Shown one piece after another: positions 53,059-61,157 of a DNA stretch of 64,000 bases. The stretch's first letter is position 1. Each line of letters starts with the position of its first letter. The translations under genes were made by a program, and so were the position numbers. The stretch is from Halostagnicola larsenii XH-48 (GTDB lineage Archaea; Halobacteriota; Halobacteria; Halobacteriales; Natrialbaceae), in assembly GCF_000517625.1 (NCBI RefSeq), contig NZ_CP007056.1:62001-126000 (forward strand), written 5' to 3'. The notes below the pieces were generated by a model. It made no database searches. It was given only the letters and a program-made list of their open reading frames with translations, and was not told the DNA's origin.

Positions 53059-53463
53059 ATGTCGAGTGCACGCACAAACCCAACGGAATCCGTGGAATCC
53101 GTAGAACCCGATCTGGCCGGGGAGTTCGTCGAGGGGCGTCGCGCCGATGCGACGCCGTTCGAGCGCGAACTCTGGGACATGATCGACGAGATTCCGGATC
53201 CGCACATTCCCGTCAGCCTCGTGGAGATGGGAATGATCTACGACGTCGAAGTAACGAACGGTCACGTCGCCGTCGAGATGACCTACCCGTGTATGGGCTG
53301 TCCGGCCTACGACATGATACAAAACGATATCAGGAGCTGTCTGTCCCTGACCGACGGCGTCGACGAGGTCGACGTCGAGGTCGTCTGGGACCCGGTCTGG
53401 TCGAAGGACATGCTCACCGAACCGGTCCGCGAAAAGATGCGCGAGTCCGGAATCAGCCTCTAA
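53059..53463 (+). CDS. paaD: PaaD N-terminal half: MIP18-type (DUF59) protein
   Basis: A 134-residue protein with the MIP18/PaaD fold ('EIPDPHIPVSLVEMGMIYDV', 'TYPCMGCPAYDMI', 'DPVWSKDMLTEPVREKMRE'). Bacterial PaaD continues after this with a zinc-ribbon tail; here the protein ends at 'ESGISL'. The missing ribbon is encoded as a separate gene at the end of the same operon (54442-54618). MIP18 proteins assist iron-sulfur or metal assembly and PaaD is needed for epoxidase activity in bacteria. The ATG follows the paaA stop by two bases. Confidence 0.92.
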   Translation: MSSARTNPTESVESVEPDLAGEFVEGRRADATPFERELWDMIDEIPDPHIPVSLVEMGMIYDVEVTNGHVAVEMTYPCMGCPAYDMIQNDIRSCLSLTDGVDEVDVEVVWDPVWSKDMLTEPVREKMRESGISL

Positions 53464-53471
53464 CCCGATCT

Positions 53472-53681
53472 ATGAAGTACGAAGTATTCGCACGAATAAA
53501 CCAGGGTGACGATACCATCCACGTCGGTACCGTCACCGCACAGAGCGACAGACTAGCGCGGATGTACGCCTACAACACCTTCGACGAGGAAGACTGGAAC
53601 TACCTGGCCGTCGTCCGGGAAGAAAACCTGCTCGAGGTCAGCGGCGACCAGCCCAAACGCGAGGTGGCGGCCGGTGAGTGA
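53472..53681 (+). CDS. paaB: PaaB-like small subunit of the epoxidase
   Basis: A 69-residue protein matching PaaB ('YEVFARINQGDDTIHVGTV', then 'AYNTFDEEDWNYLAVVREEN'). PaaB bridges PaaA-PaaC units in the bacterial complex. It is shorter than the usual ~95 residues, lacking part of the C-terminal tail. It starts eight bases after the paaD(N) stop, and its end overlaps the GTG start of paaC. Confidence 0.88.
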   Translation: MKYEVFARINQGDDTIHVGTVTAQSDRLARMYAYNTFDEEDWNYLAVVREENLLEVSGDQPKREVAAGE

Positions 53682-54438
53682 GTGGCCCGACCCGGCGGTC
53701 GACTACGTGCAGGCGATTTCCGATACGAAACTCGTCCTCGGACAACGGTACGCGGAGTGGAGCCTCTCCGGCCCCTCGCTCGAGGACGATATCGGGGGTG
53801 CGAGCGCGGCCCAGGAGGAGATCGGCCACGTTCGCCAACTCGCGCGCGAACTCGAGGGTCAGGGACGCGACCTCGAATGGATAAACGGCCAGCGGGACCC
53901 GGACGAGTTCGCGAACGCCGCCTGTCTCGACCGCCTCGAGGGAAGTTGGACGGAGTACGTCGCGTCGGTCGCGCCGGCAGACCGCGCCGCGTGGTATCTG
54001 CTCGACGCGATCGATCGAGACGATCTAGACGGCCTGATCACCAAGATGGGCGAAGACGAGTACTTCCACCTCGAGTACCACGACGCTCGCCTCGAGACGC
54101 TCGCCGAGGAAGATCCGGAAACGGTCCAGAACACGCTCGAGACGACGTTACCGCAGGCGCTCGCGCTCATCGGCCCGGCCGCCTACGACGAGGATGAGGA
54201 CCCGGTCTACACCACCGGGTTCACGGACCGATCGGTCGCCGAGATTCGCGAATCCTACATCGACCACTACCGACGGCTCTTCGAGGGAACCGACGTCTCG
54301 CTCGAGGCCGTCGAGTGGGACGAACCCGCGCTCGACGACTGGGACGAAAAGCGGCGGCGGTCGGGCTCCGGCGCGATCAGCCAAACGGACGTCGAGCAGC
54401 TCCGAGGCGAGAAAAACCAGCTGTTTACGATGAACTAA
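53674..54438 (+). CDS. paaC: PaaC-like subunit of the epoxidase, retaining metal-ligand motifs
   Basis: A 254-residue ferritin-like protein. In bacterial PaaC the second di-iron site is largely lost and the subunit is structural. Here two Glu-x2-His motifs remain, 'SAAQEEIGHVRQLARELEG' and 'KMGEDEYFHLEYHDARLE', along with a Glu in the first helix ('RYAEWSLSG'), so it may still bind iron. The start is GTG 53674, overlapping the end of paaB by eight bases. It forms the PaaA-PaaC heterodimer core. Confidence 0.9.
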   Translation: MSEWPDPAVDYVQAISDTKLVLGQRYAEWSLSGPSLEDDIGGASAAQEEIGHVRQLARELEGQGRDLEWINGQRDPDEFANAACLDRLEGSWTEYVASVAPADRAAWYLLDAIDRDDLDGLITKMGEDEYFHLEYHDARLETLAEEDPETVQNTLETTLPQALALIGPAAYDEDEDPVYTTGFTDRSVAEIRESYIDHYRRLFEGTDVSLEAVEWDEPALDDWDEKRRRSGSGAISQTDVEQLRGEKNQLFTMN

Positions 54439-54441
54439 CCA

Positions 54442-54618
54442 ATGACCGACGACCGCTCCGAATCGACCGTGTTATGCCCGTTCTGTGGCGCTGCGGACAC
54501 GGAACAGGAGTCCGCGTTCGGGAGTGAAATCTCGAAGACGCAGTACTACTGCAACGGCTGTAACACGATGTTCGAACGGATCAAATACGACGGCGCGAAC
54601 CCGGAAACGGGCCGGTAA
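54442..54618 (+). CDS. PaaD C-terminal zinc ribbon encoded as a separate small gene
   Basis: A 58-residue protein starting three bases after paaC. 'LCPFCGAADTEQESAFGSEI' then 'TQYYCNGCNTMFERIKY' gives two CxxC pairs in the same order and spacing as the C-terminal zinc ribbon of bacterial PaaD (CPRC...SEFGST...YRCxxC...FDYFK). Together with the gene at 53059-53463 it would reconstitute a complete PaaD. It is a real gene that is easily missed because of its length. Confidence 0.87.
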   Translation: MTDDRSESTVLCPFCGAADTEQESAFGSEISKTQYYCNGCNTMFERIKYDGANPETGR

Positions 54619-54710
54619 CCGCCGCGACGGGGGCACGCTGGTTGCCCGCACCCATAGCATCAGCTATCTTGTTATTTCAATTCTACCCAATTTCTCGCTA
54701 GAAAGAAAGG

Positions 54711-54718
54711 TACTTATA
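54711..54718 (+). promoter_or_regulatory. Probable TATA box of the PaaF-like hydratase gene
   Basis: TACTTATA lies about 27 bases upstream of the ATG at 54743, consistent with a leaderless transcript separate from the epoxidase operon. Confidence 0.55.
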
Positions 54719-54742
54719 GGTGGGCCTCAATGAGTGTCTTGT

Positions 54743-55585
54743 ATGCAACTCCGACCGTTCAGTGAGCTGGATCTGGAGTATTTCACCACAGAGGTAACCG
54801 ACCACGTGGGCACCCTTCGACTGGACCGTCCGCCGGCGAACGCACACGACATCAACGTGCTGTTGGAGCTCCAACGCGCAGTCGAGGCGGTTCGGTTCGA
54901 CGAGAGCGTGCGCGCGGTCCTCTTCGGGAGTTCGAACGACAAGTTCTTCTCGACCGGATTCGACATCAAGGTCTTACAGGAGAAATCGGGTCGACAGGTC
55001 GGCTACGCGAGCCAGACGAGCAAAGAGATCATCATGAAGATGCGGACGACCGACACCATCTTCATCGCGATGGTTAACGGCCACTGCATGGGCGGCGGCC
55101 TCGAGCTCGCGCTGGCCTGTGACTTCCGCTACGTCGGCAACGACGAGAGCTACAACATCGGCATGCCCGAGATCCACCTCGGTCTCATCGCGGGTGAGGC
55201 GGGCACCCAGTTGCTCCCGCGGTACATCGACCGCTCGGAAGCGCTCGAGATGATGCTTACCGGCGAGACCCTCACTCCGGAAGAAGCGACGGAGAAGGGC
55301 ATCTTCGACGAGATCCACCCCCCGGACGAGATCGAAGACGCCGCCTTCGAGTTCGCCGAACTGATCGCCTCGAAAGCGAGCGTCGCCGTCGGCAACAACA
55401 AGCTGGCGGTCAACGAGGGCCTCGAGATGCCGCTCTCTGACGCGCTGGCACACGAACGCGAACTGCAGAACCGCTTGCTCGGCTCCGACGTCGCCAAAGA
55501 GGGCGTCGACGCCTTCCTCGACGACCGCGAGCCGGACTTCCTCGGCGTCGAACTCGGCGACGAAGAGCCCGGTTCCGACGAGTAA
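54743..55585 (+). CDS. Enoyl-CoA hydratase (PaaF-like candidate)
   Basis: A 280-residue crotonase with both hydratase glutamates: 'NGHCMGGGLELALACDFRYV' and 'NIGMPEIHLGLIAGEAGTQ'. 'DKFFSTGFDIKVLQE' is the oxyanion-hole region. The ATG at 54743 is preferred to a GTG at 54734 from the position of the TATA box. Its place directly after the epoxidase operon suggests that it hydrates the 2,3-dehydroadipyl-CoA-like product, as PaaF does. The C-terminus is acidic and slightly longer than usual. Confidence 0.9.
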   Translation: MQLRPFSELDLEYFTTEVTDHVGTLRLDRPPANAHDINVLLELQRAVEAVRFDESVRAVLFGSSNDKFFSTGFDIKVLQEKSGRQVGYASQTSKEIIMKMRTTDTIFIAMVNGHCMGGGLELALACDFRYVGNDESYNIGMPEIHLGLIAGEAGTQLLPRYIDRSEALEMMLTGETLTPEEATEKGIFDEIHPPDEIEDAAFEFAELIASKASVAVGNNKLAVNEGLEMPLSDALAHERELQNRLLGSDVAKEGVDAFLDDREPDFLGVELGDEEPGSDE

Positions 55586-55717
55586 CCGCTCGCCCCGTTC
55601 TCCGATCGCTTTTTCACCCGTAGAGATTTCCGTGACTCGTCTCGAGTTCGTCGCTTCGAGGCGGTGAAAATTACCGAATCCTGCACGTTCCTAACGCTGC
55701 TCACGAACGTACCTACT

Positions 55718-56569
55718 GTGCAATCGATTACGTCCCACCGGGTGCGGTTCGGGGAACTCGCCGGCCCGCTCGTGAGCAGTTCGACGCTGTTCGACTGGCA
55801 GTTGGTATCGACACAGGCGATCACGACCGCGGCCGACGATCCGTTCGAAGGCATCCTCGAGAACGACGGCATTCCGTACGCGCCCGTCGTCAACGCGGCT
55901 TCGGTCGCTCGGTATCCGACGATCGGCGACACGATCGACGTCGAAGCGACCCCGACGAACGTCGGCGACTCGAGCGTGGAGCTGACCTACGAAATCGTCG
56001 ACCGGGACGGGTCCACGCTGGCGACCGCGCAGATGACACACGTCACGATCGGCCCCGACGGAACCGCGCTGTCGCTTCCGGAGTCCGCACGCGCCTACTT
56101 CGAGGAGTCGCGAGTCTCCCGGTCGCCGCCCGTCGGTCCTGATCGGGAACCGACCGAAGCCGACGCCGGCGCGCTCCCGTCGTTCTCGTCGTCGACTCGA
56201 GTCCGCAGCCCGTTGGCCGAGGGAGCGACGCTCGCGTACTTCGAAGAGTATCCCCGTCTCGCCACGATCGCGCTAGAAGAGCACATCGAGCGCCGCGGCG
56301 CGGACGTCGCCGACCTGTACGGCGAACGGATTCCGTTTCGGATGCGCGACTGGCGGTGGGAGTTCGAGTCACCGGTTCGGTTTCAGTCGACCCTCGATGT
56401 CGAGTGCGACGTGATCAGCGTCGACCGGGAGACGGTTCGAATCGAGCACACGCTCTCGAGCGACGGTCGGACGAGCATTCGGGGAACGACCGAATACGGC
56501 TGTTTCGACGACGCGGGCGAGCCGACCGCGTTCGACGAACGAACGCTCGAGTTATTCGACACGGCCTGA
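55718..56569 (+). CDS. Tandem hotdog-fold acyl-CoA thioesterase (YbgC/4HBT type)
   Basis: A 283-residue protein with two hotdog domains. The first contains 'VRFGELAGPLVSSSTLFDW' and 'ELTYEIVDRDGSTLATAQMT'. The second, from about residue 145, contains 'PLAEGATLAYFEEYPRLATI', which resembles the 4-hydroxybenzoyl-CoA thioesterase helix. It would hydrolyse an acyl- or aryl-CoA, a salvage role like that of bacterial PaaI. A hydratase role cannot be excluded, since MaoC enzymes share the fold. The start is uncertain: GTG 55718 fits the domain, and GTG 55664 would add 18 residues. Confidence 0.75.
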   Translation: MQSITSHRVRFGELAGPLVSSSTLFDWQLVSTQAITTAADDPFEGILENDGIPYAPVVNAASVARYPTIGDTIDVEATPTNVGDSSVELTYEIVDRDGSTLATAQMTHVTIGPDGTALSLPESARAYFEESRVSRSPPVGPDREPTEADAGALPSFSSSTRVRSPLAEGATLAYFEEYPRLATIALEEHIERRGADVADLYGERIPFRMRDWRWEFESPVRFQSTLDVECDVISVDRETVRIEHTLSSDGRTSIRGTTEYGCFDDAGEPTAFDERTLELFDTA

Positions 56570-56601
56570 TCGGTCGTCCGGCTCCACGAGCGCGGGCGGG
56601 G

Positions 56602-57564
56602 TCACGCCGTCAGATCGATCTCGCCGGGGTACGATTCGACGGCGGGCGCGTATTCGACGGGCGTCCCCGCCCCCTCGAGCGGTCGAACGAGGTTGAGTGC
56701 AGCCAACCGCTCGAGGTGGGCGGCCGCTTCGCCCGCGCCGAACTTCGCGTGCACGCCGGACATTTCGCCGAATAGTTCCCGCGCGACGGCCCATGGCGTG
56801 CTCGCGGTCGACTGTGCCGTCTCGAGCGCCCGAAAGCAGGCTTGAGCCCGCTCGCGGTGGTGGTCGCGTACCTCCTCGCAGGCCGCCGGAACATCGATCG
56901 TCGTTCCGTGGCCCGGATACCCGCGTTCGGCCGCGTTCTCGACCCGATCCAGTGACGAAAGATATTTTGCGAGCGGATCGGACAGCCGCGTGTCGCTCCC
57001 GCCCACGTTCGGCGTGTACGTCGGCAACAACAGGTCGCCCAGATAGACTATCCCGTCTGCCCGCAGTGACGCGTGCCCCGCCGTGTGCCCCGGCGTGTGG
57101 ACGAACTCGACGCCGGCGACCACGTCGCCGTCGACGTGTGGTTCCGCCGGGAACGAATCCGGAAGCGGCGAGGGACTGTCGCCGTCTCTCACCTGCGTTC
57201 GCCTCGCCTCGGGGACGCCCCAGCGTTCGAGCGTCCGCTCATCGCGTTCGAGGCGGCGCTCTCGAGCGTTCGCGTAGTCGCCGACCAGCGGGCAGTCCGC
57301 ACGGTGGACGTGTAACGCGGCGCTCGCTCGCTCGGCGACCCGACAGGAGAGTCCCGCGTGGTCGATGTGCCAGTGGGTGACCAGGACGTGTTCGATATCG
57401 GTGACCGACAGACCTGCCCTGGTAATTCCGGCCTGGAGGCTCGACCACGCCCGTTCGGTCGGTGGTCCCGGGTCGATGAGGACGCCGCGATCGGGCAGGA
57501 CGTACGCGCTGTTTGCCCCTTCCGGCGAGCCGTCGCCGACGTCGATTCGAATAGTGTCACTCAT
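56602..57564 (-). CDS. Metallo-beta-lactamase-fold hydrolase
   Basis: A 320-residue protein with the metal-binding 'VTHWHIDHAGLSCRV' (HxHxDH), the His in 'VHTPGHTAGHAS', and 'GYPGHGTTID' with the later His. A C-terminal ~90-residue helical extension resembles the LACTB2/RNA-hydrolase-type winged helix ('EAAAHLERLAALNLVRPLEG'). The substrate is unknown. It follows the UbiD-like gene by four bases and is the last gene of that operon, so it may hydrolyse a product such as a thioester or lactone. Confidence 0.9.
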   Translation of the reverse strand: MSDTIRIDVGDGSPEGANSAYVLPDRGVLIDPGPPTERAWSSLQAGITRAGLSVTDIEHVLVTHWHIDHAGLSCRVAERASAALHVHRADCPLVGDYANARERRLERDERTLERWGVPEARRTQVRDGDSPSPLPDSFPAEPHVDGDVVAGVEFVHTPGHTAGHASLRADGIVYLGDLLLPTYTPNVGGSDTRLSDPLAKYLSSLDRVENAAERGYPGHGTTIDVPAACEEVRDHHRERAQACFRALETAQSTASTPWAVARELFGEMSGVHAKFGAGEAAAHLERLAALNLVRPLEGAGTPVEYAPAVESYPGEIDLTA

Positions 57565-57568
57565 AGCC

Positions 57569-58984
57569 TTACTTCGGAACCGTCGTCTCGTCCTGGTCGC
57601 CGAGCAGTTCGTCCAGCCCGAACTCCGCCCAGCGCTCGCTCAGCGCCTCGAGGATGTTCTCCGAGAACGCCGTCTCGAAGGTCACCCGCGGTGCGATGTA
57701 CTCTTCGTCCCATCGCGGGTCCCAGGTCGCGTTGACGTAGAGCCGGGAGCCGGTCTCGCCGTCGCGTCGATACCCGGTCGCCGTCGCGGCGGGCGCGTTC
57801 GGTTCGCTGAAGGTCCAGTCGTTCGCCGGATGGGCTTTCACCCACATGTCGTTGACCGCTCGAGCGAGGTTCGTCGGATCCGCCTGCTCGTCCAGTACGA
57901 CGACTTTGTCGAACAGATTCGAGAAGGAAAACAGCGTGTTCGCGAGTTGCCACTCGAAGCCGGCGTAGAGGATTTCGCTCGAGACGATACAGAGCCCGAG
58001 GCGGCCCTCGACGGGGAGCTGGATCCACTCGACCGGCGAGACGCCCCAGTAGTTGTTGACCCGCCTGAACAGCTGTGCGGCTTCGACGAGACTCGTGAGG
58101 TGCACGTCGTCGGTCATCGGACCGTTCGGCGGTGTAAACGAAACGATCGGCGACTCTCGCGTGGCGATCCGGTCGGCAGAAACTTCGATGGTCGCCGTGT
58201 CACCCGTCAGCTCCCAGGCGGCGTTCGGTCCGCGCGGTTCGGCCTCGACGACGCGTAGCGTGCCGTCGATCCGGACTTCCGCGTCGGCCGGTACGACCCG
58301 CGAATCGACGGTCGCCATCGGAATATCGGCCAATCCCGCGGCGAGTTCGGGAACCGCGGGCGTGGTCCGGTCCTGCGTCCACCCCTGCAGTGCAGCGAGC
58401 AGCGAACACGCCGACGCGCCGAGAACGACGCTCGCGGTCGCCGCCGGCTCACACCACTCCGCGAACGCCTCGGGAACCGAGAGACGGAGCGTTGTGCTGT
58501 GGAGGGCCTGTCCGCGAATCGGCACCCAGGTCGTCGTTCCCCGCTTCTCGGCGACGAGCACTCCGAGCGAGACGAGCGGATACCGGTCGGTCCCGACCGT
58601 TGGCAGGCCGAGGGTGTGTAGGTCTCCAGCCTCGTCGATGTCGGTCGCCGCCGGCTCGGTTTGCCGGTCCTCGACAGAGGCTGTTTCCCGTCCGGCCAGT
58701 CGCTCGAGCAGTTCGACGTACGAACAGTCGGGGCCGAGCCCGAGCGCCTGTGCGATCCGCTGGCCGGACTGGTGTGATCGGCTCGAGAACTGGCTGGGCC
58801 CGCCGTAGACGCCGCTCGCGAACCGCACCCGGCCGGGCGTAGTTTCGAACAGCGCTGCGGGAGCGCCGCCTCGGATCGCTTCCCGCGCGACGGTCGCGGC
58901 GGTTTCGTCCCAGTGAACCCCTTCGGTGATCGTCACCAGATCGTTCGTTTGCTCGAGGCGGTCGAGCTGCGTTCGAAGCGTCAT
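57569..58984 (-). CDS. UbiD-family protein lacking the catalytic motif
   Basis: A 471-residue UbiD-fold protein. Where active UbiD enzymes have the Glu-rich motif ending EGPFG-E/D, this one reads 'EVRIDGTLRVVEAEPRGPNA' and lacks the acid-glycine-proline-phenylalanine pattern. The fold is recognisable from 'VNNYWGVSPVEWIQLPVEG' and 'VNDMWVKAHPANDWTF'. It is therefore probably a non-decarboxylating partner. It overlaps the catalytic UbiD gene by four bases, and unequal UbiD pairs are known in phenylphosphate carboxylase. Confidence 0.82.
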   Translation of the reverse strand: MTLRTQLDRLEQTNDLVTITEGVHWDETAATVAREAIRGGAPAALFETTPGRVRFASGVYGGPSQFSSRSHQSGQRIAQALGLGPDCSYVELLERLAGRETASVEDRQTEPAATDIDEAGDLHTLGLPTVGTDRYPLVSLGVLVAEKRGTTTWVPIRGQALHSTTLRLSVPEAFAEWCEPAATASVVLGASACSLLAALQGWTQDRTTPAVPELAAGLADIPMATVDSRVVPADAEVRIDGTLRVVEAEPRGPNAAWELTGDTATIEVSADRIATRESPIVSFTPPNGPMTDDVHLTSLVEAAQLFRRVNNYWGVSPVEWIQLPVEGRLGLCIVSSEILYAGFEWQLANTLFSFSNLFDKVVVLDEQADPTNLARAVNDMWVKAHPANDWTFSEPNAPAATATGYRRDGETGSRLYVNATWDPRWDEEYIAPRVTFETAFSENILEALSERWAEFGLDELLGDQDETTVPK

Positions 58985-60519
58985 CGGTCAGGGCCCTCCA
59001 TCTCGATGAACGGGTCGGTTTCCGATTCGACTCCCGCCCGCTCGAATTCGAGTCCGGCCCGCTCGAGTATCTTCCGCGCTCGGTACGCCGCTTCGATATC
59101 GTCTTCTCGGGAGAAGTCGTCCGCGGCCGTCGCCGATCGATCGTCGGGCGCAGAACGCGTCGCGTCGATATATGCCTTCGCCGATTTCGCCTTCGACGTG
59201 CCGGTCTGCACGTCGCCCTTCTCGGTCGGCGTCTGGTAAATGTTCAGCGGAACCTTCGGCATCGTTTCGACGCCGAACTGGTGGAAGTCGGTGTCCGGGT
59301 CGGCGTGGAGCGCGAGTGCCTCGAGGACCGCCCGCTGATCGAGCGGGTCCACGTCGCCGTCGACGAAGACGAAGAAATCCACGTGGAGCATTCCCCAGGT
59401 GGTGAAGATGAAGTTCGCGAGTTCGTGGAGGTAGCCGGCATCCGTTGTCTCCGTCGAGATAACGTAGACTGTTCTGGGCGTCGATTTCCAGGGGACGCAA
59501 CTTTCGACGTCGAAGCCGGCAGCCCGGAGGCCGAGCGTCGCGTCGGGCCCGACGCAGCCGACTTCCATCGAACTCGTGGAGTTTTCGGAATAGCCGACGC
59601 CCGTCCCTTCGACGCAGAAGGGAATAATCGGGTCCTCTCGGTGGGTTATCGCCGAGACTCGCAGGAGGGGCATCGATCGCCGGGGACCGTGCATGTAGCC
59701 GAAGTAGTCGCCGAACGGTCCCTCGTCTCGGCGTTCGTTTGGGACGATTTCCCCCTCGATGACCAGTTCGGCCGACGCGGGCACCATGAGATCGTTCGTC
59801 TCGGCGGGGACGAGTTCGATGGGTGCCTGTTTCAATCCCCCCGCGAACTCGGCTTCGCTCCTGCCCGTCGGGATCCACATGACGGAGGTGTACTGCACGG
59901 CGGGTTCGACGCCGACCGCGATGGCGACCGGCATCGGCTCGTCGCGTCGCTCGTACTTGTAGTAGTAGAGGTTCGGCGTCTGTTCGCCAGCCAGCAGTAA
60001 TACGCTCGCGTTCTCGCCGTCGTGGATCATCGACCGGTGGTTCGACCAGTCGACCCACGACGAGTCGGGATCGGGCGCGATGAGCGTGTGGACGTTCGAG
60101 TATCGCCCGCCGTCGCCGCCGTGGATGTACGGCCAGGGAAACTCGAGCATGTCCACGTCGTCGCCGCTGACGACGAACTCCTTGCACGGCGCGTCGTCGG
60201 CCGAGACGGTCACCGGGTCCCGCGGATCTTTCAACCGATCGATGACGATTTCGTAGTACTCGCGCGCCGAGAGGTCCGGCGGGAGCCCCAGTCCGAGTGC
60301 GATCCGATCCCAGGGTCTATTCTGGGTTCCTCTGTACGGATCGCCAACGAGCCGAGCCGACTCGACGTCGTCGAAGACGGGGATCTTGCTGTCTTCTTTG
60401 TTCAACAGCATCGTGACGGCGCTGGCCTCGAGATTCCAGGACGTCGGCTCGGCGATTCGGTGGAGGTCACCTCTCGCTTCGAGTGTCTGTAGATACGCTC
60501 TGAGACTAGCGACCGTCAT
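58981..60519 (-). CDS. UbiD-family (de)carboxylase, prenylated-FMN dependent
   Basis: A 512-residue UbiD enzyme with the conserved 'ELVIEGEIVPNERRDEGPFG' continuing 'DYFGYMHG', containing the catalytic acid, and 'DWSNHRSMIHDGENASVLLL' in the prFMN-binding region. It (de)carboxylates an aromatic or unsaturated acid. The prenyltransferase UbiX is not in the window. It overlaps the small acidic gene upstream and the degenerate UbiD gene downstream by four bases each, so the three proteins are likely made in equal amounts and may form one enzyme. Confidence 0.9.
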   Translation of the reverse strand: MTVASLRAYLQTLEARGDLHRIAEPTSWNLEASAVTMLLNKEDSKIPVFDDVESARLVGDPYRGTQNRPWDRIALGLGLPPDLSAREYYEIVIDRLKDPRDPVTVSADDAPCKEFVVSGDDVDMLEFPWPYIHGGDGGRYSNVHTLIAPDPDSSWVDWSNHRSMIHDGENASVLLLAGEQTPNLYYYKYERRDEPMPVAIAVGVEPAVQYTSVMWIPTGRSEAEFAGGLKQAPIELVPAETNDLMVPASAELVIEGEIVPNERRDEGPFGDYFGYMHGPRRSMPLLRVSAITHREDPIIPFCVEGTGVGYSENSTSSMEVGCVGPDATLGLRAAGFDVESCVPWKSTPRTVYVISTETTDAGYLHELANFIFTTWGMLHVDFFVFVDGDVDPLDQRAVLEALALHADPDTDFHQFGVETMPKVPLNIYQTPTEKGDVQTGTSKAKSAKAYIDATRSAPDDRSATAADDFSREDDIEAAYRARKILERAGLEFERAGVESETDPFIEMEGPDR

Positions 60520-61013
60520 TCGTGTTCGTATAACTCCTCGGCGAGATCCGTGCGCTCAGATTGCACCTTGAGGTCGATGTACTCGCGGACGAGATTCGGA
60601 TAGTTCTCCGAGAGGTGCTGTAACATAATCGTTCGACTCGCTTCGGAGACGGACTGAAACTCCCCCTTCTCTGTGAGATACTGTAACAATGCTTTCACCT
60701 CTTTGGATCGCGTGTTGATGACGGTCGACTGCTCTTCGATTTCTGCCGTCGTCGACTCGAGGAGTTCGAGGTCGATGTCCTCACCTTCGTCCGTTTCGAT
60801 GATGTCGATGTACCACTCCTCTTCGGTATTCTCGTGTGGACCCTTGACGACGGTCAACGTCTCCGGATCCGTGAGGTTATCAGGGATTTTATCTATTCTG
60901 GCCCGGACGCTCGAGATCTCCTTCGTCCGTTCATCACTTATCTGTAATGTGGTCTCCTGCCCCGCTGGATCCTCGGGTAAGTTGTTTTCCGATGTGATGT
61001 AATTCCCTGTCAT
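60516..61013 (-). CDS. Small acidic protein of unknown function, first gene of the UbiD operon
   Basis: A 165-residue protein not recognised as a known family. It is very acidic. The C-terminal third, 'YLTEKGEFQSVSEASRTIML' and 'QHLSENYPNLVREYIDLKVQ', has the turn-helix pattern of ribbon-helix-helix proteins (GEFxSxSEAxR), so it may be a DNA-binding regulator or a third enzyme subunit. The ATG at 61013 is preceded by two TATA-like sequences (61041-61050 and 61055-61066). Its stop overlaps the UbiD start (ATGA). Confidence 0.75.
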   Translation of the reverse strand: MTGNYITSENNLPEDPAGQETTLQISDERTKEISSVRARIDKIPDNLTDPETLTVVKGPHENTEEEWYIDIIETDEGEDIDLELLESTTAEIEEQSTVINTRSKEVKALLQYLTEKGEFQSVSEASRTIMLQHLSENYPNLVREYIDLKVQSERTDLAEELYEHE

Positions 61014-61040
61014 GCGCTCTACCAGATGTTGGTAAGTCAG

Positions 61041-61066
61041 CCAAATAAAAACCCTATATAATTTTT
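61041..61066 (-). promoter_or_regulatory. Promoter region of the UbiD operon
   Basis: Two TATA-like segments on the minus strand, AATTATATAGG (61055-61066) and TTTTTATTTG (61041-61050), lie 30-50 bases upstream of the ATG at 61013. The nearer one predicts a start within about ten bases of that ATG. Confidence 0.45.
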
Positions 61067-61157
61067 CGAACACATTCGATAGTTGATGTGGTTTGTGCGG
61101 CACGAACGGGCCGGCATTGTTCGGACGACGCCGGGGTCTGAGCCGCTCGAGTACGTC

